Part shown: positions 1-12,507 of the stretch, piece by piece
Position numbering within the stretch: the first letter of the stretch is position 1
Layout: every line of letters starts with the position of its first letter
From: Buxus sempervirens
Lineage: Eukaryota > Streptophyta > Magnoliopsida > Buxales > Buxaceae
Length of the DNA stretch: 64,000 nt
Reading direction: 5' to 3'
NCBI GenBank assembly: GCA_947561395.2
Contig: OX387186.1
Location: 40,071,220-40,135,219, forward strand
The notes under the pieces: generated by a model
The model's database searches: none
The model's input: the letters and a program-made list of their open reading frames with translations, nothing else
What the model was told of the DNA's origin: nothing
Position numbers and translations under genes: made by a program

Positions 1-1095
1 TAAATCTTCGAACTGTTCACCTTCGAATTTCTTTCGAAGTTCAAAGTGTAGTCCGTTTAAGGCCAAATTTTCAAATTCCGATTCCGGTAAAAGAATTCGG
101 CATTTGTTTTTCATATATTTAAAGCGAGCGATATACTTATCGGCCGACTCCCCTGGTTGTTGTCTTAACCGAGCAAGATCAACCATGGTTACTTCGGGTT
201 CTGTGCGATAAAATTGGGAGTGGAATTTCTCTTCCATCATTACCCAATTTGTAACGGAATTGGCCGGTAATGTAATGTATCATGTAAAGGCCTGTCCGGT
301 TAATGAGTTTCCAAATAGTCTGAGCCTGAGGAAATCATTACCGGACGCCTCTCCACATTGTACCGTAAATCGGCCAATGTGTTCAATGGTTGACTGTTGA
401 CCTTCTCCTGAAAACAAAGTGAATTCGGGAATCTTGTATCCCCTAGGACATTCAAATTGCTGGTCAATCCAGCCCGGGTAAGGTTTCCTATAAACTGGCC
501 TAGTCATTCGTCGGTGATATTGATCTCCGATCATCTCTTGAATTACATTTTGGATGTAATTACGGTTTACGGCCATATTTCTTACCCCGATATGTTCTCT
601 ATGGTTCTCCTGCGCTTCCCTTTGCCCCATTGGACGTACCTCAATCGGAGGTACATTAGGAGGAATTGGGATACCATGTGGTATTTCTCCCCTAAAAGCA
701 GCGGTGTTAGCCTGTTCATTTCGGCCATTTCCACCTAAGTTCATGGGTGGTGGTTGCTCCGGGATATTAATCCTTTCATGAGCATTCGAACCAGCAGCCG
801 ATGTTTCAGCTCGCTCGGCCATCATAGCCGGTCTTGCCATTGTGGAGAAACCTTCCTGTAAAACTGCTAGGATTCTACCATTATCAGAAGAAATTTTGTT
901 AATACCCTGACCAAAGCCTGCCATTTGTTGGCTAAGACCTTGTATGGCCTGGATGAGTCGTTCATTAAGATCTGGCTGAGAACTCGAAGGTCCTTCTTCC
1001 GGGACTTCTGAACCATAAAGAGGATTTACCTGAGATTCGGCAGGTTCCTCTGGCGTTGCATTTTCAGCATGCCGAGTACTTCTTTTTGCCGCCAT
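1..1095 (-). pseudogene. Ty3/gypsy gag region, cut by the window edge
   Basis: This is the Gag part of a minus-strand gypsy retrotransposon, which would form the virus-like particle. The reading starts at a Met at 1093-1095 (MAAKRSTRHAEN). A charged, Gln- and Pro-rich N-terminal half is followed by the retrotransposon-gag fold, with IPEFTLFSGEG, then EHIGRFTVQCGEAS, then LRLRLFGNSLTGQAFTW, and further toward the edge a stretch on the RFKYMKNKC pattern. The spacing is that of gag proteins in large plant Athila/Tat-type or Atlantys-type elements; the clade is inferred. The matching LTR lies just upstream at 1371-2224. The rest of the element is outside the window, so its completeness cannot be judged. 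Treated as a fossil copy. Confidence 0.8.
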
Positions 1096-1370
1096 TAGTG
1101 CTCTTTCAAAGACTAATGGTCCCACCGGGCGTGCCAAAAAGGGATGTTGCTCCGAAATTGGGCCGGTGTGAACACGTGTCGATGGTGATGATGTGTCTCT
1201 ACGCGGGCATGCCAGTATCGTTTGATACAAATGATTTCGGGTCGAACCCTGACCCCGGGCACCTGTTCCGAATCTGAACCGGGATCAGTCCAGTCATACT
1301 GCAAGTCACCTGTGATAAAATGGGTCAGACGATGATATGAAGACTAGGGGTCCGGTCTTCGTTGGGTTCT

Positions 1371-2224
1371 TGTAAGTGTTTGAAAGCGAAAGCAACTAAT
1401 GGCACACAAATCCTTTATTATAAAATCGGCCGACAAGCCAAAAGCGACAACAGATAATCCTCAAAAGGGAAACAAAAAGTAAAAAGAAAACTGACAGGAC
1501 TCGCAGGATCGGCTTGTCCTGGTCTTATAGCCGTAATCGGGTATAAACGCAGGAGGAAGGGGGCGGCTGCTAGCAAAGTCAATTCAGGGGGTTCACCTTG
1601 GATTGCTGCTTACCCGAAAATACACAAGTCACTTGCCGTGATCAGAGCGAGTCTCGAGACCGGCTGCTCGGGATTCTGTTGACACAGAACTGCGAGTCAG
1701 GGGCGGCCTCAACTTACTCTCCGGTGGCAGGATTCTGGTATTAATCAGAGTAAAGAGGGGTCGAAGATGTCACTGTGACTGGAAGCAGTGAGAGAGGTCT
1801 TAGTTTATCCTTCTGTAGTAGAGGGGATAAAAGATCACGGATGATCAAAATAATATAATAATCGGTTGCGGTTGGATCGATTGTGTCCCTGAGTTCTTAG
1901 AAGTTATGCCTTTTATAGCCGATCCTTGACGGTTGCTCAACGTCCTACTCTTGCACGATCTTCATGGCGGTTGGTCGTCTTCAGTCTTCCGTTCCAGAAC
2001 GATAACCGCTCGGCCACGATCTTAAAATAGTTTATTCTTGAACGACCGATGACACGATCTTCTGATATTTGTGGTTTTGTCGTATTGGCGTGACTCGAAC
2101 TGTATTCTTGGTTCTGTGTTCATGCTGACGTGGCCTAACCAACTGTGCAAGGCCTACGTGCTTTGATGCCATGGCCTAAATAAGCCACATAGGTACCACG
2201 TGCCATTTTCTTATTCGTTGGTCA
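1371..2224 (-). repeat. 5' LTR of the left-edge gypsy element
   Basis: On the minus strand this stretch begins TGACCAACG at 2224 and ends CTTACA at 1371, giving the TG...CA ends of an LTR (about 854 bp). A minus-strand TATA box (GGCTATAAAAGG) lies near 1905-1922, as expected for the LTR promoter. Gag follows downstream at 1095, and L1-type LINE sequence starts directly beyond 2224, so the element went into that LINE. The inner edge is the best TG/CA reading. I could not identify the primer-binding site, and the partner LTR lies outside the window. Confidence 0.6.
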
Positions 2225-3890
2225 TATAGGGTGTAAACAAATAGTCTTGTGGAAGAAACTGGTGTTGAGATCACCCCACTTTAGACAATTTATGCGAGAC
2301 TTTTGGTACCATAAGAGCTCCTGCTGATGTAGCAATTTGTTATACTCCTGCAGGAGTTGCTTCTCTTCCACCATAATTTGGGTTGTCCTCATTCGAGGAA
2401 TCTCTTTCTGAACTTCCAACAATTTGGACTTAATTTGCTGCAGCTTATAATGAATGTTCCCCACAGTATTCTTGTTCCAGATTCTAAGTTCACTGGCTAG
2501 ATGCGATAGCTTCCTGCAGAGAGATAAATGGCAGGCTTGTTTAGTCCAAAAGTCAGTTATAACCGCAGCACATGATTCTTCTTGAAGCCATAAGGCTTCA
2601 AATATGAAAGGCCAGGATTTTCGCCGAGGTTCCTTAAGCAATTCTAGTAACATTGTAATAATCTGAGAGTAGAGTATAGGGGAAGGAAAAAGATCAAAAA
2701 AAACTTAACATGCACAAACCCACGATCAATTTTCTCAGATATTCTTCTGAATCCTTGCTGTCCATTATTCCATGTAAACTGAGGCCCCTTAATTGGAAGT
2801 TCACACAGGTGACAAGACTGAATAAATGACTCAAACAAGTCTGTTTGTCTTCTGTTAATAGGCCAACCACCTCTTTTATCTGCCGGATGCAGCATGGCAT
2901 TAAAATCTCCGAGAATCATCCATGGGGTGTCATAACTCCTACTCATGGACTGAATCATCTCCCATTGTTGAGCTTGCACTTCGATTCTGGAATCAGCATG
3001 AATGAACAGAACAAAAAACATCTTTTCCTTAAAAGAACACAACAATTCAACTACCCAGTTAGAAGAGAATAAAATTGTGACAGATATTGAAGAACTCCAC
3101 ATTAATAAGAACCCATTCCTGCGTCCTTCAGGTGGCTGTACATGTGAATTCAAAAATCTAGTTTTTCGAACAATTTTTGCTGCAGTGCTCTCTTGAGCAA
3201 ACGTCTCAGAGAGCAATACTAAATCGGGTCAGTGGGATGCAATTTGGTCTTTAAGGTATTGCTGTGTCGTGGGCCGACCCAACCCGCAGCAATTCCAAAA
3301 CATGATTTTCATAATTAAAGGCCTCCGGAGAGGTCAACAGAACTAGGGGGTTGAATAGAAAAGAATTGCGGAAGCTTCCTTTTTTTGGTGGGGGAAGGGC
3401 GGTCTCCAAGTTCAAGATCATCAGAGGTTGACCCTTGGGGATGAACATGGCGATTCATAACCCGTCGTCTCCAATGAGATTCATTACTAGCTTTGAAGGC
3501 TGGAAGGGAATTATGCAGAGAAACTAAACTCAAGTGTGGGCTTACATATGAAGAGTTCGAGACAGATAAGCCACCTTGGGCTTCTTGGTTTTGGACTCCA
3601 GAAGATATCATGTCAATAGATGGGCTTTGTGGCTCAGTTGAGGTCTGTGGAGTCCATGAGCAAAGTCCCGGGCCTTGAATGGGGGTGGGCCCGTAGAATT
3701 AGACGACAATTGATTATCACCTGGCTGAAATGTGGGTGGGCTTTGGGAAGGCCCATCCGAACCCACTTCCCCTTGTGAAAAAATGGTGGCTTGCTTTTCC
3801 GGAATTGGGCCTTGGCCCACCTCCTTTTTAAGAAAGGCTAAAATAATTAGTGATACTGCACGGAAGTAACTAAAATTCAATCCCCGTATT
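2225..3890 (-). mobile_element. L1-type LINE fragment: ORF1 tail and endonuclease
   Basis: Minus-strand piece of a plant L1-type LINE. The apurinic endonuclease domain (about 3310 down to 2650) shows FWNCCGLGRP near its start, then LLSETFAQE, WMILGDFNAM and FTWNNGQQGFRRISEKIDRG, all hallmark blocks of plant LINE ORF2. The linker between endonuclease and RT follows (2653-2225), with EALWLQEESC and KWGDLNTSFFHK. Upstream (about 3880-3315) a Pro/Ser-rich stretch fits the tail of ORF1. The frames are broken between ORF1 and ORF2, and near 2650 between endonuclease and linker. The RT is absent because the gypsy LTR at 1371-2224 cuts the LINE; the rest may lie left of the window. The 5' limit near 3890 is uncertain. 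Confidence 0.8.
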
Positions 3891-3982
3891 TATGACATTC
3901 TCCGGGGAATGCCCCTCTCTCTTCAGTTCTTGGCATTTAGTGAAAATAAGGGCATTCCCTTTCATCGTTTGCGACCCTTCAC

Positions 3983-4194
3983 TTTTTTTTCTTTTTTTTG
4001 ATATAGAAACCACAAAACAAAAAAAACTACAAAGACCATAACATAGACAACAACCAAAGAACCAGAGCAAAGAGCATCAGAGTAGAACACGTCTCTGATG
4101 CGAGCACCCTATATAATCTTCTTGTAGCACTTTCTGAATTTGAGTAGGTAGTTTCATTTTCCAAAGGTATGAACTTCTTGAGGATATTGCCAAG
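3983..4194 (-). mobile_element. Short poly(A) retroposon (5'-truncated LINE- or SINE-like)
   Basis: A 212-bp insert is flanked by a perfect 15-bp direct repeat, tttgcgacccttcac, at 3968-3982 and 4195-4209. At its left end is an oligo-T run, so on the minus strand the insert ends in poly(A) after TTTCTATATC. Long target duplication plus poly(A) means LINE-machinery retroposition. I see no A or B box of a SINE. A minus-strand open stretch (RKLGNILKKFIPLENETTYS and on) enters the insert from the right and I do not recognise it. A dead-on-arrival LINE 3' end or a retroposed transcript fragment both fit. Confidence 0.6.
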
Positions 4195-4209
4195 TTTGCG
4201 ACCCTTCAC

Positions 4210-5017
4210 GGAGAGTGCTACGAACTCCTGAAACATTAGTTCACTCACATCAGAGTACGCCTATTCAAGGGTTGTGAGGTATCGTTCACTTTCCAAAGAG
4301 ACATTTGTTTATCATTGAAGGAAGTGTGTTATTTTCAGGCATTGTTGAGCTTCAAGGTATGTATTCATAGGTTTTTATTCCTTCATTGTTTGCTAGATGG
4401 TTCCTGATATTAGTTGGAATTGTTATCTTCTTTTGTTCTTGTCCGTTGACTGATTTATGTATTTGTATTCAATGCAGTTATCTACAAAAAATAAATAAAT
4501 AATATTTGTAATCTAATTTATTATTATAGATAAGAATTATGTGTAATCTGATTTACTAGTTTTTTCTTTTGTATGCCCTGATTTTTTTGGTTGACTGATT
4601 TATGCATCTGTATTAGTTTTTTCTTCTCTTTCCCAAGCACAATCTTTTATAGTCTATTGGCATGTGGTTTGGGGAATGTTATTTGTACAAAAAGAATTCG
4701 ATTAAATGTTTATGTTTGTGTATTGTCAAATATTCCGAAGGTATTGGGGAATGTTATCTGTACAAAAAAAATTAAAATATATATATTAGTTATCTGTACA
4801 ATTGAAATTAGTTGTGTGCTAGATGTTTCCTGAAATTAGTTGGAATGGGTTATTAGTTTTTTCTTTTGTCCTTGTTTGTAGACTGATTTATGAATTTGTA
4901 TTCAATGTTGTTATCTACAAAGGAAAATTTTCGCAAGTACAATCTTTTATAATATTTTATCTATAAAGGAAAATTTTCCAAGGAAAAGCATTCAATTGAA
5001 TTTTTTTGTGTATTGTC
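4210..5017. repeat. AT-rich unassigned DNA with a diverged direct duplication
   Basis: No gene or element is recognised here. A segment of about 100 bp at 4388-4490 (gctagatggttcctgatatt ... tttgtattcaatgcagttatctacaaa) recurs in diverged form at 4816-4925, and a shorter third echo lies near 4555-4615. The stretch around 4250-4355 ends in AAG/GTATGT and could be a host transcript with a splice donor, but nothing else supports a gene. The solo LTR at 5018 interrupts this DNA; the same AT-rich sequence resumes at 6832. Confidence 0.45.
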
Positions 5018-6826
5018 TGTGAGACATGGAAAATCAATTTAATGACTTCCTAATCATTACATGGAATTCATTAAAAACAAAGAGTCGCCACCATTCTATT
5101 TAGGTGTGAATGGACACCAAAATCTCAAATAAACACAAAAAGGCAAATTTAGGGTAAAAATAACCCTATTTAAAAAAACAACCAGAGATGGGTAAGGGGA
5201 TTAGGTTATGAACAGGGGAAGGTGTTAGGCATCCCTATTCATCCACACAAGGTGGTTGCCAGTTATTGTTCATGTTTTTCAAAGGAAAAAAAGCTTGCTA
5301 ATCAAAACAAAATTAAAAGAAAAATAAAAGAATGTATGGCTTTTTCCCATGTAAATAATCCAATTAATTCTGGATCCTCCTTATGAAAACAAGAGCCATT
5401 TACTTTGGCTTCATGATTGACTGAAATAAAAATAAAGAAAGCAAATCTAAAGTGAAAACTTCAAAATTTTGGCTTCAAGTTAAATTCTGGAAATCTAGAA
5501 AAATATGATTTTTATAAAATATTTCAGAATTGAACTTGAACAGTCCAGGATATAGATATAGCCCATATTTCACATTAGATCAAGAAATCAAAACCAAAAA
5601 TACCCACGTTGATGAAGAACATCAAAAGGGAGAACTTAGACTGTAGGGTCTTTTCTTAAAAGTGAAAAAGGACTCAAAAACCGCCTCATGAAACCCTAGA
5701 AGTTGCTTTCAGGCTTCTGAATCCAGATCTATCATATAGATCATGATAGATCCAGGATCTTAGCCTAATATCACAAAAATCACGAAAACAATGCTGTAGG
5801 TGCAAAGATGTGAAAAATACAAATTTTAGAAAAAAGTGGGGATCTCATGCTATAAACATCACGGATTCATATGATTCATTCAAATTCAAAATAAAACCAT
5901 TAAAACATGAACATGATATTCAAAGCAGCAATATCTCACAGATTAGAGCACATGGGGGTCTACCCTACGGATTCACCTGTTCTCTTTTCCCCTAGCTCTC
6001 TCTTCACGTTTTACGGTTAGAGAGGATTCTTGAGGTACTTAGAGACAGGTTTGGGGATACAAACACAATCAATGGCCTTATTCTACAGAAAATAAGAACA
6101 ACAGATTATGGGGTGCTATTCTAGGGATTCACCTGTTCCCCTTTCCCCTAGCTCTCTCTTCACGTTTTACGGCTAAAGAGGATTCTTGAGGTACTTGGAG
6201 ACAGATTTGGGAATACAATTATAAACCAGGCCTTATTCTACAGCAATGGAGAAGATCGGATTATTTCTAGAATTGAAGACAGAAAATAAAAGGGAAAAGG
6301 GACTTACCTGGATGGAGCAAGCAGAGCAGCAGGGATTCCTCTCTTCACTTGGAGCTCTTCAGACTTCAAATTAATGGTCATTTGCTTGAGGAGAAGCTCT
6401 CTATTTATAGGCAAACCAGGGGCATGGTTGGTCCAGAGGGATATACCAAAATCCTCAAGATTGAATTGAAAATAGGGATAATGCCAATCCATGGCCAACA
6501 AGGATAAATAGGATAATTCGACTAGATAAATAAGAGAACTCGCCTATCCCAGAGAGATATTTAGATGCAGATAAGGCTCAGAAATTGAGCAAAGATAAAT
6601 TCGCACAAAAACCCTGTGCCCGTATATACATTGCGGGCAAGTGCTGCCCACATTCTTACTACAGGCACGGCATGGCTGTATACCAATTTCGGGCGCAACC
6701 AGCCTGCAGATACAATATGGGCACTGCCTATATGATGAAATTTTATGCATTTTTGACCTGTTTCAAATCCCAATTACATGTTTTCAATTATTTTCTCATT
6801 TTGTAGTGTAATTTAGGGTGTCTACA
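5018..6826 (-). mobile_element. Solo Ogre-type LTR, target duplication ttgtc
   Basis: A TG...CA unit of 1809 bp on the minus strand, from TGTAGACACC at 6826 to CATGTCTCACA at 5018. It is flanked by the perfect 5-bp duplication ttgtc at 5013-5017 and 6827-6831. It is a diverged relative of the LTRs at 30021-32342: the shared 3' part lies at about 5030-5280. A minus-strand TATA box (CTATAAATAG) sits at 6401-6410, with a cluster of imperfect palindromes (cccgtat...gcgggc and similar) at 6608-6725 upstream of it. Two near-copies of about 80 bp occur at 5955-6085 and 6112-6235. No internal region is present, so it is a solo LTR left by recombination between two LTRs. Confidence 0.9.
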
Positions 6827-7089
6827 TTGTCAAATTCATTTTTTGTGTGGATAATATTTGTAATTGAATCCTGACAATGGATGAAATATTTAGGTTTGTT
6901 GTTGTTTTTACTTTCATTATTGTAAAAAATTTTAACAAGTTGTGAAACAAAATTTGGGGTTTATGTAATATTTAATTTCACAGCATTTATACAAATTTGG
7001 GGTCTATTTTATTTGTATTCAATTTGGGGTTTATCAGTTTGTTATACGTTGAATTTTGTGGTTAATATGTTGAATTATTATCAATTTAT
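6827..7089. other. AT-rich unassigned spacer
   Basis: No coding or element signal was found. The first bases continue the flanking DNA seen before 5018. Several copies of the phrase aatttggggtttat occur at 6950-7030. Confidence 0.4.
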
Positions 7090-8410
7090 TATAGAATCAA
7101 AACAAACTCCAAAATTAGAACATGCAAGACTGCATGGAAGTCCAAAGTTTTGCCATATTCCATATTAGACACTCAGGATAGGATGAATCTGATGTCTAAC
7201 TAAATAATGAAGCTATTGGGGCTAAAATGATCCTTGAAAATTCTTCTATTCATTTCCTTCCATGGAGTCTCGACAATTGTTGTAAGTGTTAAGTTCCATA
7301 ATAGTTGCCTCCTGTCTGAACTTATGTTCCATCTCCACGATATTCAAAAACATGAACAATTTATTTCAGCTACACCCAACAGATCTGGAATTTTAAGAAG
7401 AAAAAAACTACACTTCATGGACTACCCCACAATGTAGAAACAGATGATCCACTGATTCCAATTGAGATTTTCAGATCATGCATTTATTCGGGATCAACCA
7501 TCCTTGCTTCATAAGGTTATCAACAGTTAAAATCTTCCCCAAGATTGTTGTCCACATGTAAAAACACACTTGAAGGAATGAGAGGTTGCCACAGCATAGA
7601 AGATAGAATAAAGGAGAGCTCTTTTTGATTATAGTACCTATAGAAGTTGCTAACAAAGAACTTTCCAGATTTAGACCACAACCATTTCATCACATCTTTA
7701 TACAACTCTAGCTGGTGGCTGCTAATAACCTCCAATATTTGAGCTAAAGATTCAACCTTATAGTCCAAAAAATGACGTCTGAAATTAAGATTCCAAGTCC
7801 ATCCTTCCACCCCTACTTTTACTTCAGATATATAAGCTTGTTTGGAAGATGAGATGTTATATAGATCCTGAAATCTAAATTTTAGAAAAGGTCCTTCTCC
7901 ACATCAATTATCCTCCCAGAATTTAATTCAGCTTCCATTTCCAACACCATAACGAACTCCCTCAAAGAGCATAGCAAATATTCTACTGATTGGATGCCAT
8001 AGGCTACACCCCACATTGCCACATACCGGAGTAGGAAGCCAATTATTCCGGTCATGGCCATACTTTGCAACTACCATCACCTGGCAAAGGTTGATTCTTG
8101 ACCAAATCGCCAACACCATTTGGCCAAAAGAGCTCGATAATAGTTTTAATCTCCTAATACAAAATCCATCATGTTCTTTTTCTCTACATACCTCTTCCTA
8201 TTTTACCAAATGATACTTTCGAGCCTCCCCCCACCTGCTCCACAAAAAATCTCTTTGAATCTTCTCCAATGCATTAGCAACCGTAGCTGGTATTAGAAAC
8301 AATGATAGCAATTATGTTGGGGGAATAGACAACGCTCTTTTATCAATGTCAACTTGCCCCCTTTTGATAAGAAATTGCCTTTCCAGAAGGCCAGCTTAAT
8401 GTGCATTCAA
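7090..8410 (-). mobile_element. L1-type LINE fragment: RT C-terminus and zf-RVT
   Basis: Minus-strand 3' part of a LINE ORF2. From right to left it shows WKGNFLSKGGKLTLIKE (about 8390-8340), then ALEKIQRDFLW and the C-terminal RT extension, then the zinc-binding RT tail (zf-RVT) with WLWSKSGKFFVSNFYRYYNQ at about 7690-7630 and a stretch on the pattern VWTTILGKILTVDNLMKQGW at about 7560-7490. Several frame changes and stops show it is an old copy. It cannot be the missing 3' half of the LINE at 2225-3890, because it lies on the 5' side of that one. The right limit is lost in the LTR starting near 8430. Confidence 0.8.
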
Positions 8411-9441
8411 TATAACACAAGCTCTCAAACTGCTCTAGTTGAACTAGGATTACAAGTAAATTAGAAATATTAGTTAGATTAGGAAATCATGGGAAGCCCT
8501 ATGAATCTAATTTAGGATAGCCTAAATTAAATTGGCTTAACCATATGAATCTTAGATTGACTAACTTAACCCAAGTTCACTACGGATTTGGGATAAGATG
8601 GTAATTAGACATAATAGAATCCTAATATAAATATGAGTTTTAAAACAAAATAAGATCTTTTCTATTTCTCTTCATTGATTTGGGTGTGTGGAGATTCTTG
8701 GAGAAAACCCTAGAGTGTTGACGCGTGTTTTTAGTGGAAGAAAGGAGAAGATTTCGGTGATCAACTCAAGAGAAATCATTAACAAGAAAACCTAGGGCCT
8801 TGAAGTAGGTTGATATTTAGATTTCAAGTCGTTTGTAGAACCCAAATTAAAGAAATTTATGCCAAGTCTGCTTCTACGATTTCTAGGTGTTTGTGATAAT
8901 TCAAAATAGTGATTTTGTGATGAATAGATAAAGAAATCATGATTTATATGGTGTTTTATTGATTGATCACATGCTTGTGTGAAAATCTAGAAACTTTGTA
9001 TGAAAAGGTGGAATTTTGATGCTATTGTTTAATCCTTCCATTTATTTATTGGTTTTACTTCAAACATGTCTAGAAACATGCTACTAGGTTGATTTTTATG
9101 ATTGCTTGTGTTTGATTGGTATCTTGAAAGTTGAATATGAAACTGAAAATTAGAACTTTAGGATTTCAGTGGTGAGATACCTAAATCTTAATCTTGGTGA
9201 CTTTGGTGTGTTTGGATAGTAATGAAATCATTATTGGGTGCTTAGAAACATGTTAGAATCAATGGATGTGAAGAAAATTAGGTTGGTAAGTTAAAATTTA
9301 CGAAATCTAGAATTTTTGAGGCGCTCGATATATCGCTCGAGCAGTACATCAGGCACCTCGCCTGTACTTTTTTTTTTTTTTAATTTCAAAACCTAGGAGT
9401 GATATTCTATGTACAAACAGGATGCCCGATCCAATGCCTGG

Positions 9442-12400
9442 TGTGCGCCCCCGATTTCGGTCGTACGACGAGGCGCACGCAAAACGATGCGTGCCTCGGG
9501 ATTTGTTTGGAGTCGCCACTGCCTGATGGGGTGCAGGCAGACACCTGGTGCCTAGTCTTGTCTATTAGTCTGGTCTGCGGCTTGAGATTCTAAGTCGATT
9601 CTTGGTTATGGTCTGGGGAAGTCCGTAGACACCCAAGTCCACCCCGTCGGATGACGGGTCCCGTGGGTTCCCTGGTTTGAGTCAGCCCTCTATTTGGTTC
9701 TCACCTGATTCCTAATCCAGCATGTAGTTTGGTTAAGTCTTGGCGGGACCACCTGAGTTGGTGTGGGTCCCTTTAATGAATTTTATCTTGCTTTACTTGA
9801 GTTATCTGAGTCTGATTGGGTGGGCCCCGTTGGAAGGCCCACGGTGCCCTTGGTGGGCTTGGGTAAGCCCATGTGCCTCTGGTGGGCCTCTGTCTAATCT
9901 AGGAGGCCCTTTGGGGCTTTGGTTAAGTGTGTTGGTTTTATTTTAATTGTTCAAGTATGATACTTACGTGATTTCCATGCAAGAAGCGGGTCGGCATTGA
10001 TTTGCGGGCCCCTAGGTGGGCCCCCATGTCGGTTGCCAAAGTACTTTTATATTTATCTTGTTTAAATTGACCAAGATGAGTTGGACACTGGGCTTGGGGC
10101 CCGTAGTCCAAATTTGGGCTTGAAAGCCCGTGTTCTAGAAATGTGGGGTTTTTAACCCTCACTTGGTGGGTTGGCGGGCCCGATAGGCCCTTGCCCGTGG
10201 TCTCGGCCAAACCACGCATTTAAGCACACCAATTCCATGCATCAAAGTTCGGATGGGCCCCATTGGGCTTGGCCCATCTGGTCCGATTAATTTACTTTAC
10301 TTAGCTTGTTTATTTTGCATGCTTTAGGGTTTGTTGGGCTGGGTGGGCCCCGTTGGAAGGCCCACTAGTGTACCAAGTTGGACCGGTGGTCCAGGTCCCA
10401 AGTTGGGTTTCCGGGTGACCCGGAAACCCGGTTGGTTCCTCTGGTTTTATTGAAAACAGCATGGAAATTCAGCAGGGGTCAAGAAAATACAACAAAATAG
10501 CATTTCTGTGTGTATCCGGCCTTAGTTGCCGGATACACATGGGCCACAGGTGATCCGGCCTAAGTTGCCGGATCACACTGAAATGGCCCCTTTTGGTAGT
10601 TCTGCCATTTGGGGTGACTTCCAGGGGTTCCTAGAAGGCTTTGGCTGGTTCAGGTTTGGGGGGGTGCACCCCATGTGGTTTCTCTTTTGGACTTTTCAGC
10701 AAGGCAGGGGGTGGACTAAGGGCAAAGGGCTTGTTGCCCTTCTCACCCTCTTGGGTCGAGCTGGTTACTAAAGTGGAGACCAGAGTGTCTCCGCTTGGTC
10801 TCTGAAATTACACAAGAGCATGCATGATTCCCTGTAGTAATAACCAAACAAGGAGACTGAAGGCCTACTCCGCATAGCGAAATGCATGAACACTCTCATG
10901 TGCACCCCATGGGACAGCAGGTGCTTGGCTCCCCATTCATACAATTTAGGGTGGACGGCCGGGTTAAGAATGTCTTAATATGCTACTAGGGTGGTGGGAT
11001 AACCCGACAGCATACCCAATAATCGGGATGGCAAGTAACTTACATAAATCAACCCAAGTAATGCATACTGTAGGACTCCAGAATACATGGCACTACACAT
11101 GTAACATCTAACAAGAAAGAAAAGCAACGGAAGAATATCCAGCAAACTTTACGCATGGGCTCATTACTTATCACGAAACCTCTAGAGGAGGGAAAGAGGA
11201 GGGGGATTTATAGGGATGCACTTGACAAAAAAAAAAACAGAGAAGGGACAGCCCCCTCCTAGAGATGCTTAAAAAGAAATCAAAGCAGGACCCATGACCA
11301 CAAAAGGTGTGCCATAAAAATGACCTCTCATGTGCCCACGCGACCCCTTATGAACCTCTCGCCCTTGGAGGTCTTCATGCTATTATATAAAAAACATGCA
11401 TGCAAGGTAGAGACTTGAATGGACATACAGCAAAGGGAAAAAAGCCAGCTTACCATTATGCTCCAAAGAACTTCACATTCATTTATGTGCAATAAGAGTT
11501 AGTGAGAAGCAATACCTGGGGGTTCTTAGACCCTTGAGCAAGGTGGAGAGCTCCTCTTTGATGATGGCCTTGGAGGAGAGTGGGAAGGCAATGGGGGCTG
11601 AAAGAAGCAAAGTTCGGAGGGGAGCAAGTGAGAGAAGAGAGCTAAAAAACAGCCAAAAGAATCCAACCCCCGGAAATGAGCTGCTGTTTGCTATTTATAA
11701 CCAAACTTAACGTATCCGGCAACTCAGGCCGAATACACTAAGGTTCCTTCATATCCGGCCTTCATGGCCGGATACACTGGCACTCCTTTGTATCCGGTCT
11801 TCAATGCCGGATACAAAACATAATCATTTGAAAATTAAATGCCGCCGCGAATTTGTCGGGCGATCGGCGCGAATCTCGCGCGAAAATCTTCTTGTATCCA
11901 GCCTTCAAGTCCGGTCATGAAGGGGAGCTAGTGTATCCTGCATTAAATGCCGGATACAAATCGAAAAATTACGGATTTGCCCTTCGACTTGACCGATTCG
12001 ACCGATTTGACACTTTTGGATATCTACGGATCGCCTCGTACGAATTTTTGATATTTAAGATTTAGTCCCTGAGATATTTTGCTGCGTTGGCTGCTACGTG
12101 GGCAGTTCCTGCGCCACGTGTGCAGTTTCCGGTTTTGCTACTCGGAAACTTCGACAGCTCATATCTCCTTCATCCGAACTCCGATTTGAGCAAACTCAAT
12201 TGCGTTAGACTCGTATCGGAGCCCTGTATTTAATGACATAGGGCTAAGCACTTGGCACGGGGTTCGAGGAAAGGTCAACTTTCGGCTCTCCTTTAAGTTT
12301 GACCGCTCGCAGAACCCTCATCCGGACTCCGATTCCTGCAAACCCAGTTGCGCTGGACACGTGTCGGGGTTCTCTATCCATTGAGATAAAGCAAGGTGGC

Positions 12401-12507
12401 CAAATCTTATCTGATTAAAAGGTCAACTTTTCACTCCTTAGGGTTTGACTTTTTAGCCGGGTTTTGCATTTCTGGCTTTTCGGGAGCGCAAAAATGAGGT
12501 GCTTACA
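9442..12507 (-). mobile_element. Solo Ogre-type LTR, target duplication cctgg
   Basis: A 3066-bp TG...CA unit on the minus strand (TGTAAGCACC at 12507 to GGGGGCGCACA at 9442), flanked by the perfect 5-bp duplication cctgg at 9437-9441 and 12508-12512. The 3' end is related to the LTRs of the big element at 17814-54523 (shared gcgtgcctcggg and ggagtcgccactgcctga). The minus-strand TATA box is at 11691-11700. Palindromes built on gtatccgg/ccggatac lie directly upstream at 11711-11960, and a second pair at 10513-10572. Dense gggccc/tggtgggc motifs fill 9820-10400. It has no internal region. Confidence 0.9.

Noticed and set aside
4310-4360. Possible host exon with splice donor AAG/GTATGT
   Set aside because: Only a short consensus match; no coding stretch, partner acceptor or homologue visible.
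9820-10400. gggccc-rich stretch as a CpG island or promoter of a host gene
   Set aside because: It lies inside a solo LTR with perfect target duplications and recurs in related LTRs at 18170-18480 and 52570-52880.
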